From Streptomyces flavofungini (lineage in GTDB: Bacteria; Actinomycetota; Actinomycetes; Streptomycetales; Streptomycetaceae): DNA of 64,000 nucleotides. Under the pieces are notes generated by a model. The model was given only the letters and a program-made list of their open reading frames with translations, was not told the origin of the DNA and ran no database searches. Numbering within the stretch: the first letter of the stretch is position 1; each line of letters opens with the position of its first letter. Location of the stretch: NCBI RefSeq assembly GCF_030388665.1, contig NZ_CP128846.1, positions 8,714,001 through 8,778,000 on the forward strand, written 5' to 3'. The translations under genes were made by a program, and so were the position numbers. Below are positions 8,406 through 16,952 of the stretch, piece by piece.

Positions 8406-8939
8406 ATGCCCCATCTCGCGCTGTACACCTTCGGCGTCCTGAAGTCACCTCTCGCCGATCCGACCCCCCTCACGCGTGAACTCCGCGACAGCGGCGAGGT
8501 CGTCTACCGGACGATCAGCCGGCACCCCGGGTACGTCGCTCGCGCTGAGGCGGCGGATCGCGCCCGGGGCACACACTTCGACGTGGACTGGGGTGTGTGG
8601 GGGGAGTTCACCGTGCCGACCTGGTACAGCAAGGGCCGTACGGCGGAGACCGCCGCCCTGGACGCGACCCTCTCCCTCTGGACCGGCCCGCGCCCCGCCT
8701 TCGACGCCATCTACACGGGTGTGCACCGCGAGGCGCTGAACAGGCGTCACGACTGGTTCGAGCGGACGGAACACCCGAACTACGTGTGCTGGTGGGTCCC
8801 CGACGGCGCGATACCCACCTGGCAGGACGGAGTTTCCAGGCTGGAGCACCTTCACGACCACGGCCCCGCGCCGCACGCCTTCACCTTCCGGCACTCGTTC
8901 GCCCCGGACGGAACGCCGGCCGGGGCCCCTGGCCGCTAA
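8406..8939 (+). CDS. DUF3291 domain protein
   Basis: Small soluble protein (177 aa) of the DUF3291 family. The C-terminal half contains the family pattern: HREALNRRHDWFE, then NYVCWWVPDGAIPTWQDG, a conserved LHDHGPAPHAFTFR and the F. The fold is a dimeric alpha-beta barrel like heme-degrading or antibiotic-monooxygenase-like proteins; no reaction is established. The ATG is supported by AGGGAGAGA at the right spacing. Its stop overlaps the convergent DUF2867 gene by 4 nt. Confidence 0.85.
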   Translation: MPHLALYTFGVLKSPLADPTPLTRELRDSGEVVYRTISRHPGYVARAEAADRARGTHFDVDWGVWGEFTVPTWYSKGRTAETAALDATLSLWTGPRPAFDAIYTGVHREALNRRHDWFERTEHPNYVCWWVPDGAIPTWQDGVSRLEHLHDHGPAPHAFTFRHSFAPDGTPAGAPGR

Positions 8940-9550
8940 GGCTTCTCCGACGCCGCGGGCCCGGCGCTCGGCGGCGGGTCGGCCCGCCACTCGGCGGCGA
9001 TGCCCCGCATCAGGGGCGGATAGACCAGCAGGTGCCTGAAGGGCCCGATCGCGGCCATGTAGGCCTTACCGAACAGGCCGTTCGGTTTGACGAGCACGGC
9101 CAGCTGGCCGCGGTAGCCGCCCTTGCCGTCGGGGACCCAGCCCAGGTGCAACACCCCGTGCATGGTCCGGTTGCTCACCTCCGACGCCCACTCGTCGTCC
9201 GTGAGGAAGACCGAGCGGAAGGGGAGGCGGTCGAACTCGGGCCCGAAGGGGCCCTCGCGCAGATCGTCCGGCAGCCGGTCCCGCAGCGTCGCCACCCGGG
9301 TGCCGACACCGGAGTCGGCCTTGTCCCAGCCGAGCAGCTTCCCGAGCTTCCAGCGGATCGCGAAGAGCGCGCGGGCGATCCGGGACGGGTTGTCGGACGT
9401 GTCGCCGCCAGCGGTCTGCCGCACCAGGTGCGGGAAGTCGTCGGGGCCTCCCGGGGTCGGCAGGGCCCACACGTCGTAGAGCCGGAAGTCGCTCGTGATC
9501 TCGTGGACCCGCCAGGGCCGCGACGTGTGCGCGGTGTCGGGGAGTTTCAT
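8936..9550 (-). CDS. DUF2867 domain protein
   Basis: Protein of 204 aa of the DUF2867 family, a START/SRPBCC-like fold often fused to or next to NAD(P)-binding oxidoreductases. Visible family features are the N-terminal HEITSDFRLYDVWALPTPGG, the central VFLTDDEWASEVSNRTMHGVLHLGW (in part) and the C-terminal FRHLLVYPPLMRGIAAEW. Lipid or hydrophobic ligand binding is only an analogy. It lies just downstream of the TetR gene (85-nt gap, same strand) and may be in its transcript. Confidence 0.85.
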   Translation of the reverse strand: MKLPDTAHTSRPWRVHEITSDFRLYDVWALPTPGGPDDFPHLVRQTAGGDTSDNPSRIARALFAIRWKLGKLLGWDKADSGVGTRVATLRDRLPDDLREGPFGPEFDRLPFRSVFLTDDEWASEVSNRTMHGVLHLGWVPDGKGGYRGQLAVLVKPNGLFGKAYMAAIGPFRHLLVYPPLMRGIAAEWRADPPPSAGPAASEKP

Positions 9551-9635
9551 GCGGGGAACCTCCGTCTGCTCGATTCGTGGATGACGGCGCGGGAGTGAGC
9601 CCTTCGGGGCGTACGAGGTCGCGTACGGAGCCGCC

Positions 9636-10322
9636 TTACGGCGAGTGAGCGACGCCGAGCACGCCCGCGACGGCCCGGGCCGCGAACAGCTCGTCGTCCG
9701 GGGCCTGGCCTGCCAGCGCGATCACGGTGCCTTCGAGCGCGCCGACGAAGGCGAGTGCGAGGGCCCTGGTCGGCCGGCCCGGCGGGATGGTGCCCGCCGC
9801 GCGACCGGCGTCGATGAGGTTGGCGCAGCGGGTGAGGAGGGTCTCGTAGTTCCGCTCGACCTCGCGCCCGACGGGATGGTCCTGGCCGCTGAACTCGAGG
9901 CGCAGCGCGATCGGAACGCGCGCCACGTCGCGCCGGCAGAAGACGGCGTGGCCGCGCGCGAGGGTGAGCAGCGCCGCGACGGGCTCCGGCTCCTGCTCGA
10001 CGAAACGCGCCACCTCGTGCCAGTAGGTCTCGCGGAACCACGCGCACACGGCCAGGGCCAGATCCTGCTTGTCCTTGAACTGGTGGTAGAGCGCACCGCG
10101 TGTGTAACCCGCCTCGCGGGCCACCTGCTCCAGCTTGAGGTGGCCGTAGCCGTAGCGGGACAGGCCCCGTGCGGCCGACTCCAGCAGCGCGGCGCGCGAG
10201 CGCGCGCTGCGGTCGGCCTGGGTGGCGCGGCGACGGCCGGGACCGGCCGCCGCGGCCGGACTCTCCCGCGCCCCGCCGCGCACGTCCTCCACCGCCTCGC
10301 CTCGCACGTCCGGGGTTCGCAT
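9636..10322 (-). CDS. TetR family transcriptional regulator
   Basis: DNA-binding repressor, 228 aa from the ATG at 10322. The N-terminal helix-turn-helix is near residues 45-90 (LKLEQVAREAGYTRGALYHQFKDK), and a ligand-binding helical C-domain follows. The start at 10322 has GGAG 6 nt upstream. A longer reading from an ATG at 10412 would lie inside the predicted operator and add an unconserved leader, so it was rejected. It is divergent from the alpha/beta-hydrolase gene, its likely target, and probably also represses itself. Confidence 0.9.
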   Translation of the reverse strand: MRTPDVRGEAVEDVRGGARESPAAAAGPGRRRATQADRSARSRAALLESAARGLSRYGYGHLKLEQVAREAGYTRGALYHQFKDKQDLALAVCAWFRETYWHEVARFVEQEPEPVAALLTLARGHAVFCRRDVARVPIALRLEFSGQDHPVGREVERNYETLLTRCANLIDAGRAAGTIPPGRPTRALALAFVGALEGTVIALAGQAPDDELFAARAVAGVLGVAHSP

Positions 10323-10401
10323 GGCTGCTCCGCTCGGTTCGCCGCGTCGGATGACCGAAGTCCCGCTGCAGGAAGGCCGGTGGCCCTCCCTCGCCAGCAG
10401 C

Positions 10402-10421
10402 CATACATGCACGTGTGTATG
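10402..10421. promoter_or_regulatory. Predicted TetR operator
   Basis: Imperfect 20-bp palindrome CATACATGCACGTGTGTATG between the divergent TetR and hydrolase genes. Its outer half-sites CATACA/TGTATG are perfect and resemble the ATACAT-type operators of AcrR/QacR-like TetR proteins. It is the only AT-rich symmetric element in the gap. Confidence 0.6.
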
Positions 10422-10543
10422 TTACCGCGGAGGGGGATCCTCGGGCGAACGCGCAGGTAGGGTGCGCAGCCGGAAACCGGAAACCAGGTCGCCCGGCGTC
10501 GCGCGCAGCGCCGACACCGTGGGGCCGGAAAGTGAGCAGTCAG

Positions 10544-11413
10544 ATGCAGCCGACCTTCGTCCTGGTGCACGGAGCCTTCGCGAACTCCTTCTCCTTCGCG
10601 CCGCTCCAGGCCGAACTGGGCCTCCTCGGCCACCGTTCGGTCGCCGTCGACCTGCCCGGTCACGGATTCGCCGCGACGTACACCCGTGCCTATCAGGCGC
10701 CGCAGGACCCGGAGGGGCTCGCCGCCGCACCCGGCGGGATCAAGGGCGTCACGCTCGCCGACAACGCCGCCCATCTGATCGGGATCCTGGAGCGGGCCAA
10801 GCGCAACGGCCCGGTGATACTCGTCTCGCACAGCCGCGGCGGCATCACGGCGACCGCCGCGGCCAACGCGCGACCGGACCTCATCGACCGCATCGTCTAC
10901 GTCTCCGCCTGGTGCCCGGTCGACCTGGACGTCAGCGACTACTACGCCGCGCCGGAGATGGCCGACGTCGACGCCGCCTCCCTGGCCCTCGCGATGGCCG
11001 GGAACCCCGCCGAACTCGGCCTGCTCCGCGTCAACTTCCGCACCGCCGATCCGGCCGCCCTCGCGGCGTTCAAGGCGGCCTTCCTCGCCGACGGCACCGA
11101 CGAGGAGTTCCTGACCTTCCTCAACACCTTCCAGCCCGACGAGAACCTGGACGTCGGCACATCCGCCGACCGGGCGCAGGCCGCGACCTGGGGCCGGATC
11201 CCGAGGACCTATGTGCGCCTCGCCGACGACACGAGTCTGCCGCTAGCCCTGCAGGACCGGCTGATCCGCGAGGGCGACGCGCTGACCCCGGACAATCCCT
11301 ACGATGTCCGCACCCTGGCGGGCAGCCACCTGAAGTGGCTGACCCACCCGGCCCCGGCGGCCCGGGTCCTCGGCGAGCTCGCCGCGCCGTTCCTGGCCTC
11401 CGCCCGATCGTGA
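10544..11413 (+). CDS. Alpha/beta-hydrolase
   Basis: Soluble hydrolase/esterase, 289 aa from ATG 10544 (a GTG at 10532 in the same frame is equally possible). It opens with FVLVHGAF, the oxyanion HG motif. The nucleophile elbow is SHSRGG (Ser near residue 91), and the catalytic His is probably in GSHLKWLTHP near the C-terminus. The family is Abhydrolase_6, as in plant-type methylesterase/HNL-like enzymes and EstC. The substrate is unknown. Probable control by the divergent TetR protein suggests a role in handling the TetR ligand. Confidence 0.85.
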   Translation: MQPTFVLVHGAFANSFSFAPLQAELGLLGHRSVAVDLPGHGFAATYTRAYQAPQDPEGLAAAPGGIKGVTLADNAAHLIGILERAKRNGPVILVSHSRGGITATAAANARPDLIDRIVYVSAWCPVDLDVSDYYAAPEMADVDAASLALAMAGNPAELGLLRVNFRTADPAALAAFKAAFLADGTDEEFLTFLNTFQPDENLDVGTSADRAQAATWGRIPRTYVRLADDTSLPLALQDRLIREGDALTPDNPYDVRTLAGSHLKWLTHPAPAARVLGELAAPFLASARS

Positions 11414-11444
11414 TCGCCGCAGGGTGAGGCGTACGGCGGTCCGC

Positions 11445-12974
11445 CTACCGCCGAACTCCTCGGTACGTCCTGCCGCCCCGGCGCGGCAGCGCCTCAGGCA
11501 CCTCCTCGGGCGTCGCCGTCGTCTCCACCGCCAGGTGCAGTTCGGCCCTGGTGGTCGCCGACGACAGCTCCAGGTCCAGGAGCTTGCCGCACTCGGCGAG
11601 CCAGGCCGTGAGGGTGGACCGGTGCAGCCCCAGCTCGGCGGCAGCGGGCGCGGTGCGGCCCCGGTGCCGCAGCCAGCAGCGCAGGGTGATGCGGAAGCGG
11701 GTGTCCAGCGGTTCGAGCAGCCCCGACGCCCAGCGGACGGCGTCCTGCCTGCTGAGCAGTTCGGTGGGCAGGGGCGGGTCGGTGCGGAGCCGGGGCGGCG
11801 CGGTCGACCGGGCCGGAGGCACGGGCAGGACCGGGGCGGTCATCGGGGCGGCGGCCTGCGTGGACACCGGCAGGGGAGCGGCCGGGGCACGCAGCGCGAG
11901 CAGCAACTGCGCCTGCACGGTGGGGTGGTCGAGATCCACGGCCAGGAGGGCCGCGGCGGCCCGCAGTCGCGCGCGCACCGTCCCCTCGGACACATCGAGG
12001 GCGGGCGCGGCCGTCAGCGCCGAGCCCGATCGCAGCCACGCCTCCAGGGTCCGGCGCTGCTCCCGGTCCAGGGGCCGCAGCACGGCCGCGGACCAGACGC
12101 CGAGGCGGTCGGCAGGCACGACCCGGAGCAGCCCGTCGGCGCCGAGGCCGCTCGCGACGGCCAGGCGGCCCGGGGTGGCGCCGTGCCGGGCGGCACCCGC
12201 CTCGGCCCAGGCGGTGGCGAACATGTCGAGGGGGGCGGGCTCCGCCGCGCCCCCGGCCAGCTGGTGCCGTTCGGCGATGCGCGTGATGAGCGTGCGCGCC
12301 GACGTGTGGTCGTCCTGTCCGCCGTGGCGGGCGACGGCCACCAGCTCCGTCCCCTCGAGGCAGACCAGCATCCGGGGGCCGCCGAGCACCGCTCCGGGCT
12401 GCGCCGCGCGCCACAGGGTCTGGTAGGCGGCGTGCACGGTGCGCCCGGTGAGGCGGTAGACCGTGGCGTGCGTCGCGGTGCCGTCGCCCAGGACGGAGAC
12501 GGCCAGGGCGTGCTGGCCGTGCAGCAGGAGGTTCAGCACGGCGGCGTGCAGGCGCTGCTCGGTGCCGCGCACGTCGTCCGCCCGCCTGGCCCGTACCCGC
12601 AGCAGGTCGGCGGTGGCCTGCGCGATGAGCGCGACGTGGGCACCGGGTGTCCGCCCGGGTCCGACGACGAGCACGGAGCCGGAGGCGTCGCCCACGTGCC
12701 GGACGGTGAGGTGCGCGTGCGCCTGGGGGTGGGCGGCGGCCCGCTCCCCGTCGGGGCCCGCCGTGCGGGGGGTGCTGTGGACGGCGCCGACCGAGGGGTC
12801 CACGAGGACGGCCCAGCCGTCGGCGAGCGCGGCGGCCTCGGCGACGAGGACGGCCCCCGAGCGTGCCGCCGCCCGCGTCAGGCGCTGCGCCCATTGGCCC
12901 GACGGGTCCTGTGCGGCGGGGGTGGGCGCGGGTCCCGCGGGGTGCTGCGGGCGGCCCGCGCCCCCCGTCGTCAT
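11445..12974 (-). CDS. PucR-like regulator lacking the N-terminal sensor domain
   Basis: Putative transcriptional regulator, 509 aa. Two C-terminal PucR-type HTH segments are visible. One is near 325-375 (LEAWLRSGSALTAAPALDVSEGTVRARL). The other is near 430-490 (ITLRCWLRHRGRTAPAAAELGLHRSTLTAWL). A GAF-like middle region lies before them, but the purine-catabolism PucR domain seen in the divergent gene is absent. Its ATG overlaps the methyltransferase stop (ATGA), so it is the third gene of a tightly coupled operon; a GTG 24 nt upstream is an alternative start. It looks like a paralogue of the 14864-16768 protein. Confidence 0.78.
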   Translation of the reverse strand: MTTGGAGRPQHPAGPAPTPAAQDPSGQWAQRLTRAAARSGAVLVAEAAALADGWAVLVDPSVGAVHSTPRTAGPDGERAAAHPQAHAHLTVRHVGDASGSVLVVGPGRTPGAHVALIAQATADLLRVRARRADDVRGTEQRLHAAVLNLLLHGQHALAVSVLGDGTATHATVYRLTGRTVHAAYQTLWRAAQPGAVLGGPRMLVCLEGTELVAVARHGGQDDHTSARTLITRIAERHQLAGGAAEPAPLDMFATAWAEAGAARHGATPGRLAVASGLGADGLLRVVPADRLGVWSAAVLRPLDREQRRTLEAWLRSGSALTAAPALDVSEGTVRARLRAAAALLAVDLDHPTVQAQLLLALRAPAAPLPVSTQAAAPMTAPVLPVPPARSTAPPRLRTDPPLPTELLSRQDAVRWASGLLEPLDTRFRITLRCWLRHRGRTAPAAAELGLHRSTLTAWLAECGKLLDLELSSATTRAELHLAVETTATPEEVPEALPRRGGRTYRGVRR

Positions 12975-13765
12975 GAGATCCGGGCGACCCCGCCCCACCC
13001 TGCCCGCTCCGTGAGCCGGCCGGTGGTGGCGTCGGGCCGCCAGTTGGGCCAGGACACATAGCCGGGCTCGACGAGTTCGAGGCCGTCGAAGAAGGCGATC
13101 GTCTGCTCCGGCTCCCGGAAGATGTAGGGGATCGCGCCGGAGTTGTTGTACTCCTCCTGGACCTCCCGGTGCCGCTCGTCCGCGGCGGTGGAGTGGCTCA
13201 GGGACACGTAGCTGCCCGAGGGCAGCCGGGCCACGAGCCGGCGCACCAGCGACAGCGTCTCGTCCCAGTCCACGATGTGACCGAGGACGTCATTGATCAC
13301 TAAGGCGATGGGCCGGGCCATGTCCAGGGTCTTGGCGGCGCCCTCCAGGACGGCGTCGGTGTCCCGCATGTCCGCGAGTACGTAGTCCATCGCGCCCTCG
13401 GGCGTGCTCTTGCGCATCGCGTGGACGTGCAGCAGGACGAGCGGGTCGTGGTCGACGTACACCACGCGGCAGTCGGGCGCGATGCGCTGGGCGACCTCGT
13501 GGGTGTTGTTGGCCGTGGGCAGCCCGGCGCCGACGTCGAGGAACTGCCTGATGCCCGCCTCCCGCGCCAGCCAGGTGACGCTGCGGATGAGGAAGCCGCG
13601 GGACTCCTGGGCCATCGGCTCGATCATGGGGTACTTGTCGCGGTAGGCGTCACCGGCGGCCTGGTCCGCGGGGAACCAGTCCTTGCCGCCCAGCCAGTAG
13701 TTCCAGACCCGCGCGCTGTGGGCGACGGACGTGTCGATCTGCAGGGGGTCTGTCGGCTCGGTCAT
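12971..13765 (-). CDS. SAM-dependent methyltransferase, Methyltransf_19 (DUF574)
   Basis: Putative methyltransferase, 264 aa, of an actinobacteria-specific family with no known substrate. Family signatures are IDTSVAHSARVWNYWLGGKD near 9-28, the SAM loop FLDVGAGLPTANNTHEVAQ (in part) near 75, and VVYVDHDPLVLLH at the acidic loop. It overlaps the XRE gene before it and the PucR-like gene after it by 4 nt each. Two further members occur in this window (26306-27121 and 50111-50911). Confidence 0.92.
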   Translation of the reverse strand: MTEPTDPLQIDTSVAHSARVWNYWLGGKDWFPADQAAGDAYRDKYPMIEPMAQESRGFLIRSVTWLAREAGIRQFLDVGAGLPTANNTHEVAQRIAPDCRVVYVDHDPLVLLHVHAMRKSTPEGAMDYVLADMRDTDAVLEGAAKTLDMARPIALVINDVLGHIVDWDETLSLVRRLVARLPSGSYVSLSHSTAADERHREVQEEYNNSGAIPYIFREPEQTIAFFDGLELVEPGYVSWPNWRPDATTGRLTERAGWGGVARIS

Positions 13766-14607
13766 GACAGTGCCTCTTTCGACTTGTCGGGGTGGAGGGC
13801 GGTGGCGCAGGAGTAGTCAAGGAGCAGGCGGTAGTCGGTCACGGTCGTGGGCGCGTCCCAGATGTCGGCGGCGCCGACCGGGCCGCCCTCCCGGACCACC
13901 CGGTCGGGGATCTCCGGTGCCTCGACGCGGTAGATGGTGATGGCCGGCTTTCCGGTGAGGGCGTGCGGGGGGCCGTCGAGGGGGTGGACCTGCAAGGTCA
14001 CGTCCGTCCGCTCGGCGGCGGCCCGCAGGGCCGTCAACTGCTCGGTCATGACCCGGTCGTCGCCGACGCGGGTGTGCAGGGCCACGGCCGACATCAGCGC
14101 CCAGATCCGGGTCTGCTGGGTCCGCAGCCGCTCCTGGCGCACCATCAGGAGTTCGGTGCGGGCCTCCTTGGCGGCGGCCGACAGGTCGGGTCGCAGGGCG
14201 TCGTCGACGGCGCGGGCGTAGTCCCGGGTGCGTAAGAGGGCGGGGACGAGGGCCGGTTCCCAGGCGCGGATGATGCTGGTCGCGGATTCCACACTCATCA
14301 GGTCGAGTTGCCAGGGGTCCATGACCGTGCGCCACGGATGCCACCAGCCGGGCAGGTTGGCGGTCGCGAGCTTACCGAGGAACTCCTCGATCTCCGCGTC
14401 AGGTGCCCCGTACGCCCCGAGCAGCGAGCGGACCTGGCCCTCGTCCAGGGACGTCTGGGCCTGCTCGATCCGGCGGACCGTGACCGGGTGGGCGCCGAGG
14501 GCGTCCGCGGCCTGTTTGCGCGACAGCCCCGCCGCCTCGCGAAGGATCTTGAGCCGGGTGGCCAGAACGAGATGCGCGAGGGTCGGACCTGACCTTTCGC
14601 GGGCCAA
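13762..14607 (-). CDS. XRE regulator with DUF5753 (Scr1-type antitoxin-like)
   Basis: DNA-binding protein, 281 aa. An N-terminal XRE helix-turn-helix lies near 15-65 (LKILREAAGLSRKQAADALGAH). DUF5753 follows, with RAWEPALVPALLRTRDYARAV and ELLMVRQERL. In Streptomyces such proteins normally pair with a small DUF397 partner (Scr2-type) that antagonises them; none is present here, and the next gene is a methyltransferase. The TTG start at 14607 is chosen because GGAAGGAGG lies 4-5 nt upstream and the protein then has the usual family length. Confidence 0.88.
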   Translation of the reverse strand: MARERSGPTLAHLVLATRLKILREAAGLSRKQAADALGAHPVTVRRIEQAQTSLDEGQVRSLLGAYGAPDAEIEEFLGKLATANLPGWWHPWRTVMDPWQLDLMSVESATSIIRAWEPALVPALLRTRDYARAVDDALRPDLSAAAKEARTELLMVRQERLRTQQTRIWALMSAVALHTRVGDDRVMTEQLTALRAAAERTDVTLQVHPLDGPPHALTGKPAITIYRVEAPEIPDRVVREGGPVGAADIWDAPTTVTDYRLLLDYSCATALHPDKSKEALS

Positions 14608-14863
14608 GGACCCTCCTTCCGACACTCTCCGCAACTTGCGGACAGTGCACACCTTGTCGCTTGCAATCTGTGTGCGCAACCCTTTGAGTATGTCCATGGC
14701 GACAGCCGACGGGAAACCGGTCAAGTCGCCGTGCACTGCCTGAGCTTGCTTCGGCTGGAGTTGACGTGTCGGCGAGCCCGAGAGAGAGCGCGTCGGCACA
14801 CCATGCGGCTGTGAGCCCCGTCGAGGGACATCACCAACTCCTCGGGCAGAAGGGGGAGATGAC

Positions 14864-16768
14864 ATGCTGACACTGGGCATGCTGGTCGGCAGGGCGGAGC
14901 TGGAGCTCGCCTTCGCCGGAGGTGTCGACGCTGCCCGGTTCGAGGCAGTCGGTGTGGCCGGATTGACGGCCCTCACCGTGTCGCAGCTGCTGGAGGGCGA
15001 GCCCCAGCGGCGCCTCGATGCCGGATGCCTCGTCCTGGTCACCGGGCTTCAGTTCCGCTCCCGGGGCCGGGCGGAGGTCGCCCTGGAGACCCTCGTGGAG
15101 CAACTGGCCCTGGACAAGTGCGCCGGCCTCGTGGTGAGCGTCCCGCCCGGCGCCCACCAGCCGCTGCCCCAGCCGATCCGCGATCTGTCCCACGCGCTCT
15201 CCGTCCCTGTGCTCGTCACCACCGGCCCGCTGCGGGAGTGGGCCAAGACGCGCCACCGCCTCCAGGAGAGCCGCCTCGCCGGGGCCGAATGGCGCGCAAG
15301 CCAGCTGAGCACGCTGGTGCAGCAGGTACCGTCCGAGCTCGCCGACCCCCGCGCGATGCAGCGCATCACGGACTGGCTCGCCCGCGCCCTGCAGGTGCAG
15401 GTCCTCGTCAGCGACCCGCACCGGGTGCTCGCCGCCTCACCGGCCACGGCCGCCGAGGCGCTGGCCCCGGCGATCATCCACAGCTCCGTCGACGGCGCGG
15501 CGTCCGGCCGCACGTCCGGGCCGCACACCCGGCTCATATCCCTCGGTCCCGCGCGCGGCGCGGGCACGGTCCTCGCCGTCGCCCGCGGCACGGCCCCCTT
15601 CGACGACGCGGAGGTGCGCCTCCTCGGGCACGCCGCGAAGCTGCTCGGCCTGCTCGACCAGGCCCGCAGGGAATACCGCGCGGCCGCGGAGACCTCCCGC
15701 GCGGCCCGCAGGGCGGCGGTGGAACTCCTCCTCGACGGCGAGGTGGACAAGGCCCGCAGGGTGCTCGCCGCCCAGGCGCCCGGTCTGCTCGACGCCGACA
15801 CCGTCCGCGTCTTCGTCGTCGACGTGCCGTGCGCCCACCGGGACGTCGCGGTGCGCCGGTGCGAGGTCGCCATGGAGGGCCGCGCCCTGGTGATCGCCGA
15901 CCCGCGCGCCGACCGGCGGATCCTGGTGGTGCAGCCGGTCCACCCGGGCCGCGCCGACGACGGCGTGGGCGCCGACCTGACGCGGCTGGTCGCCGCCCTC
16001 GGTGCCGAGGCCTCCGTCGGCGGCAGCGGCGTCTACTCGATGTCCCTGCTCGCCGACGCGCTCCGGGAGGCCGGCGCCGCCCAGGGGTTCGCCCTGCTGC
16101 AACCGGACGCGGCCGCGCTCGCCGCGCCGAACACGGACCTGATCAGCCTGCTCCCGCCGCGCGACGCGCAGGTGTGGGCGAGAGAGCTGCTCGACCCCCT
16201 GATGCGCCACGACGGCCAGTGGGAGCAGATGCGCGAGACCCTGTCGATGGCCCTCGCTCACCCCTACACCGTCGCCGCGCGGCGGCTGAACCTGCACCGC
16301 AACACCGTCACGCGCCGCGTGGCCCGGGCCGCTGAGGCGCTGCGCGTCGACTTCGCCTCCGTCGCCGACCGGATAGCCGTCGGCCTCGCCCTGGAGCTGG
16401 TCACGCACCGGGAGCCGCCGCGGTCCCTGACGCCGGGCGCGTACGCGCCGACCCTTCAGTCCCTCCTCGCCTCGCCCCAGGTCACGGCGTGGGCGGACAC
16501 CCTGCTGCGGTCGGCCAGGGGTGACCGCAGGGACCTGCTCACGACCGCCACGGTGTGGCTCACCCACGAGGCGCACCTGGAGCCGGCCGCGCGGGCCCTC
16601 GGCCTCTCGGAGGCCACCGTGCGCTCCCACCTGCGCGCCCTGGAGGCGCACATGTCCCGGGACCTCGGGTCCCTCAGCGGCCTGCGCGACCTGCAGTTCG
16701 CCCTGCACGTCGCGACCGGGAAGGTCGAGATCGCGGAGCCCCGCGGCGTCCTGGTGCAGGCGACGTGA
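14864..16768 (+). CDS. PucR family transcriptional regulator
   Basis: Large regulator, 634 aa, divergent from the XRE operon. The N-terminal 1-125 matches the PucR purine-catabolism sensor fold (LTLGMLVGRAELELAFAG near 2, then VSVPPGAHQPLPQPI). A GAF-like linker lies near 145-260. Two C-terminal PucR HTH segments follow near 440-490 (LAHPYTVAARRLNLHRNTVTRR) and 555-600 (TVWLTHEAHLEPAARALGLSEATVRSHL). The double HTH is unusual and is shared with the 11445-12974 protein. The ATG is preceded by GGGGGAG. Effector unknown. Confidence 0.85.
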   Translation: MLTLGMLVGRAELELAFAGGVDAARFEAVGVAGLTALTVSQLLEGEPQRRLDAGCLVLVTGLQFRSRGRAEVALETLVEQLALDKCAGLVVSVPPGAHQPLPQPIRDLSHALSVPVLVTTGPLREWAKTRHRLQESRLAGAEWRASQLSTLVQQVPSELADPRAMQRITDWLARALQVQVLVSDPHRVLAASPATAAEALAPAIIHSSVDGAASGRTSGPHTRLISLGPARGAGTVLAVARGTAPFDDAEVRLLGHAAKLLGLLDQARREYRAAAETSRAARRAAVELLLDGEVDKARRVLAAQAPGLLDADTVRVFVVDVPCAHRDVAVRRCEVAMEGRALVIADPRADRRILVVQPVHPGRADDGVGADLTRLVAALGAEASVGGSGVYSMSLLADALREAGAAQGFALLQPDAAALAAPNTDLISLLPPRDAQVWARELLDPLMRHDGQWEQMRETLSMALAHPYTVAARRLNLHRNTVTRRVARAAEALRVDFASVADRIAVGLALELVTHREPPRSLTPGAYAPTLQSLLASPQVTAWADTLLRSARGDRRDLLTTATVWLTHEAHLEPAARALGLSEATVRSHLRALEAHMSRDLGSLSGLRDLQFALHVATGKVEIAEPRGVLVQAT

Positions 16769-16820
16769 CCCCCCGGGGTCTCCTCGCGTCACGGGGGGGG
16801 CGCGAGGAGACCCCGGGGGG
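16769..16820 (+). terminator. Strong rho-independent-like terminator
   Basis: Starts immediately after the PucR stop codon. The 20-bp stem is perfect (16769-16788 pairs with 16801-16820) and holds a 12-nt loop containing a G8 run. No U-tract follows, which is normal in Streptomyces. Confidence 0.8.
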
Positions 16821-16887
16821 CGCGGCACAGGACGCACCCGAAGAACAGCGTCACGGGAGGCTCACGAAAAACGGAGGCATCGCGCAC

Positions 16888-16915
16888 CCTGACTGGGTAC
16901 GCTGTACGCTATTCA
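16888..16915 (+). promoter_or_regulatory. Candidate promoter of the UvrA-like gene
   Basis: CCTGAC (16888-16893) and TATTCA (16910-16915) are spaced by 16 nt, about 40 nt before the GTG at 16953. The spacer carries a direct repeat of GTACGCT, which could bind a regulator. No experimental support. Confidence 0.35.
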
Positions 16916-16952
16916 TGCCGGACAGCTGTGCGAGCCGTACCAAGGAGCCCCC

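Noticed and set aside
10323..10412. Longer TetR start at 10412
   Set aside because: It would begin inside the palindromic operator, has no ribosome site, and adds residues unlike the family.
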